A stretch of 35,856 nucleotides of DNA from a virus: the IMG/VR virus record IMGVR_UViG_3300006919_000173, positions 1 through 35,856 of that record. One strand, given 5' to 3'. The notes under the pieces are model-generated. The model did not search any database, was not told where the DNA came from, and was given only the letters and a program-made list of their open reading frames with translations. Of the stretch, positions 35,805-35,856 are shown piece after piece. Numbering within the stretch: position 1 is the stretch's first letter; each line of letters begins with the position of its first letter. The translations under genes were made by a program, and so were the position numbers.

Positions 35805-35856
35805 TAGCGGTCCTTATACTTTTCGTATGTGCTGGCGACACGCGGGTCTTTCCGGC
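35804..35856 (-). CDS. C-terminal end of an upstream gene, cut by the window
   Basis: The last 17 codons, RKDPRVASTYEKYKDR and a TAA (35804-35806), which overlaps the RusA ATG (TAATG). The frame is chosen by this junction and by protein-like content. Identity unknown. Confidence 0.5.
   Translation of the reverse strand, partial: RKDPRVASTYEKYKDR

Noticed and set aside
1-35856. CRISPR array, insertion sequence, integrase or attachment core
   Set aside because: No regularly spaced repeats, no transposase or tyrosine/serine recombinase motifs, and no terminal repeats were seen.

Overview
The window lies wholly inside the genome of a tailed phage, or a prophage, with podovirus-type virion genes. 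No bacterial housekeeping gene is seen. The high-GC coding style and the many small conserved phage proteins point to an alphaproteobacterial host, probably in the order Sphingomonadales. That host call is an inference from protein flavour, not from a marker gene. Neither an integrase nor a recognisable attachment site is visible.

Layout. (1) 1-2476, minus strand: a control and accessory arm with a small HTH regulator, a 94-aa protein, a 44-aa membrane peptide, an orphan cytosine-5 DNA methyltransferase, a 70-aa protein and a DnaQ-like exonuclease cut by the window edge. All are chained by 4-nt stop/start overlaps. (2) 2477-2614: a divergent promoter region; the HTH gene looks leaderless. (3) 2615-7182, plus strand: about a dozen small early or accessory genes in one tightly coupled operon (DUF1643, DUF3307, a Cys-rich protein, many orphans), ending with a gene that seems to carry a -1 frameshift. 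(4) 7154-9744, minus strand: lysis region (o-spanin, i-spanin, small membrane proteins as holin candidates, GH24 lysozyme), with a degenerate tRNA-like sequence lying antisense between the two spanin genes. (5) 9746-29717, minus strand: virion genes. In transcription order (right to left) these are small terminase candidate, large terminase, portal, four small proteins (two with internal repeats), a zinc-ribbon protein, scaffold, major capsid, a small head protein, an HhH-like head protein, gp4-like adaptor, gp10-like nozzle, a GNAT protein, four ejection-type proteins including a lytic transglycosylase and a 933-aa protein, tail collar protein, tailspike and three tiny coupled ORFs. One plus-strand gene (13042-13308) interrupts this block. 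(6) 29780-35856, minus strand: a dense arm of small genes with a DnaT-like replication protein and a RusA-like resolvase at its upstream end.

The most notable signals are in the right arm and the early operon. Three promoters in the right arm (near 32010, 33005 and 34690) share a 20-bp imperfect palindrome built around the -35 hexamer, which looks like a private phage operator set. Separately, the gene-gene junctions of the small-gene arms carry duplicated modules (three unrelated families). Each holds the end of one ORF, and in two families also the Shine-Dalgarno site, the overlapping stop/start and the first bases of the next ORF. They look like recombination-ready linkers that let small genes be swapped while translational coupling is kept. 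Many genes are too short for ordinary gene callers (30-54 codons) and were recovered here by reading through the coupled stop/start overlaps.
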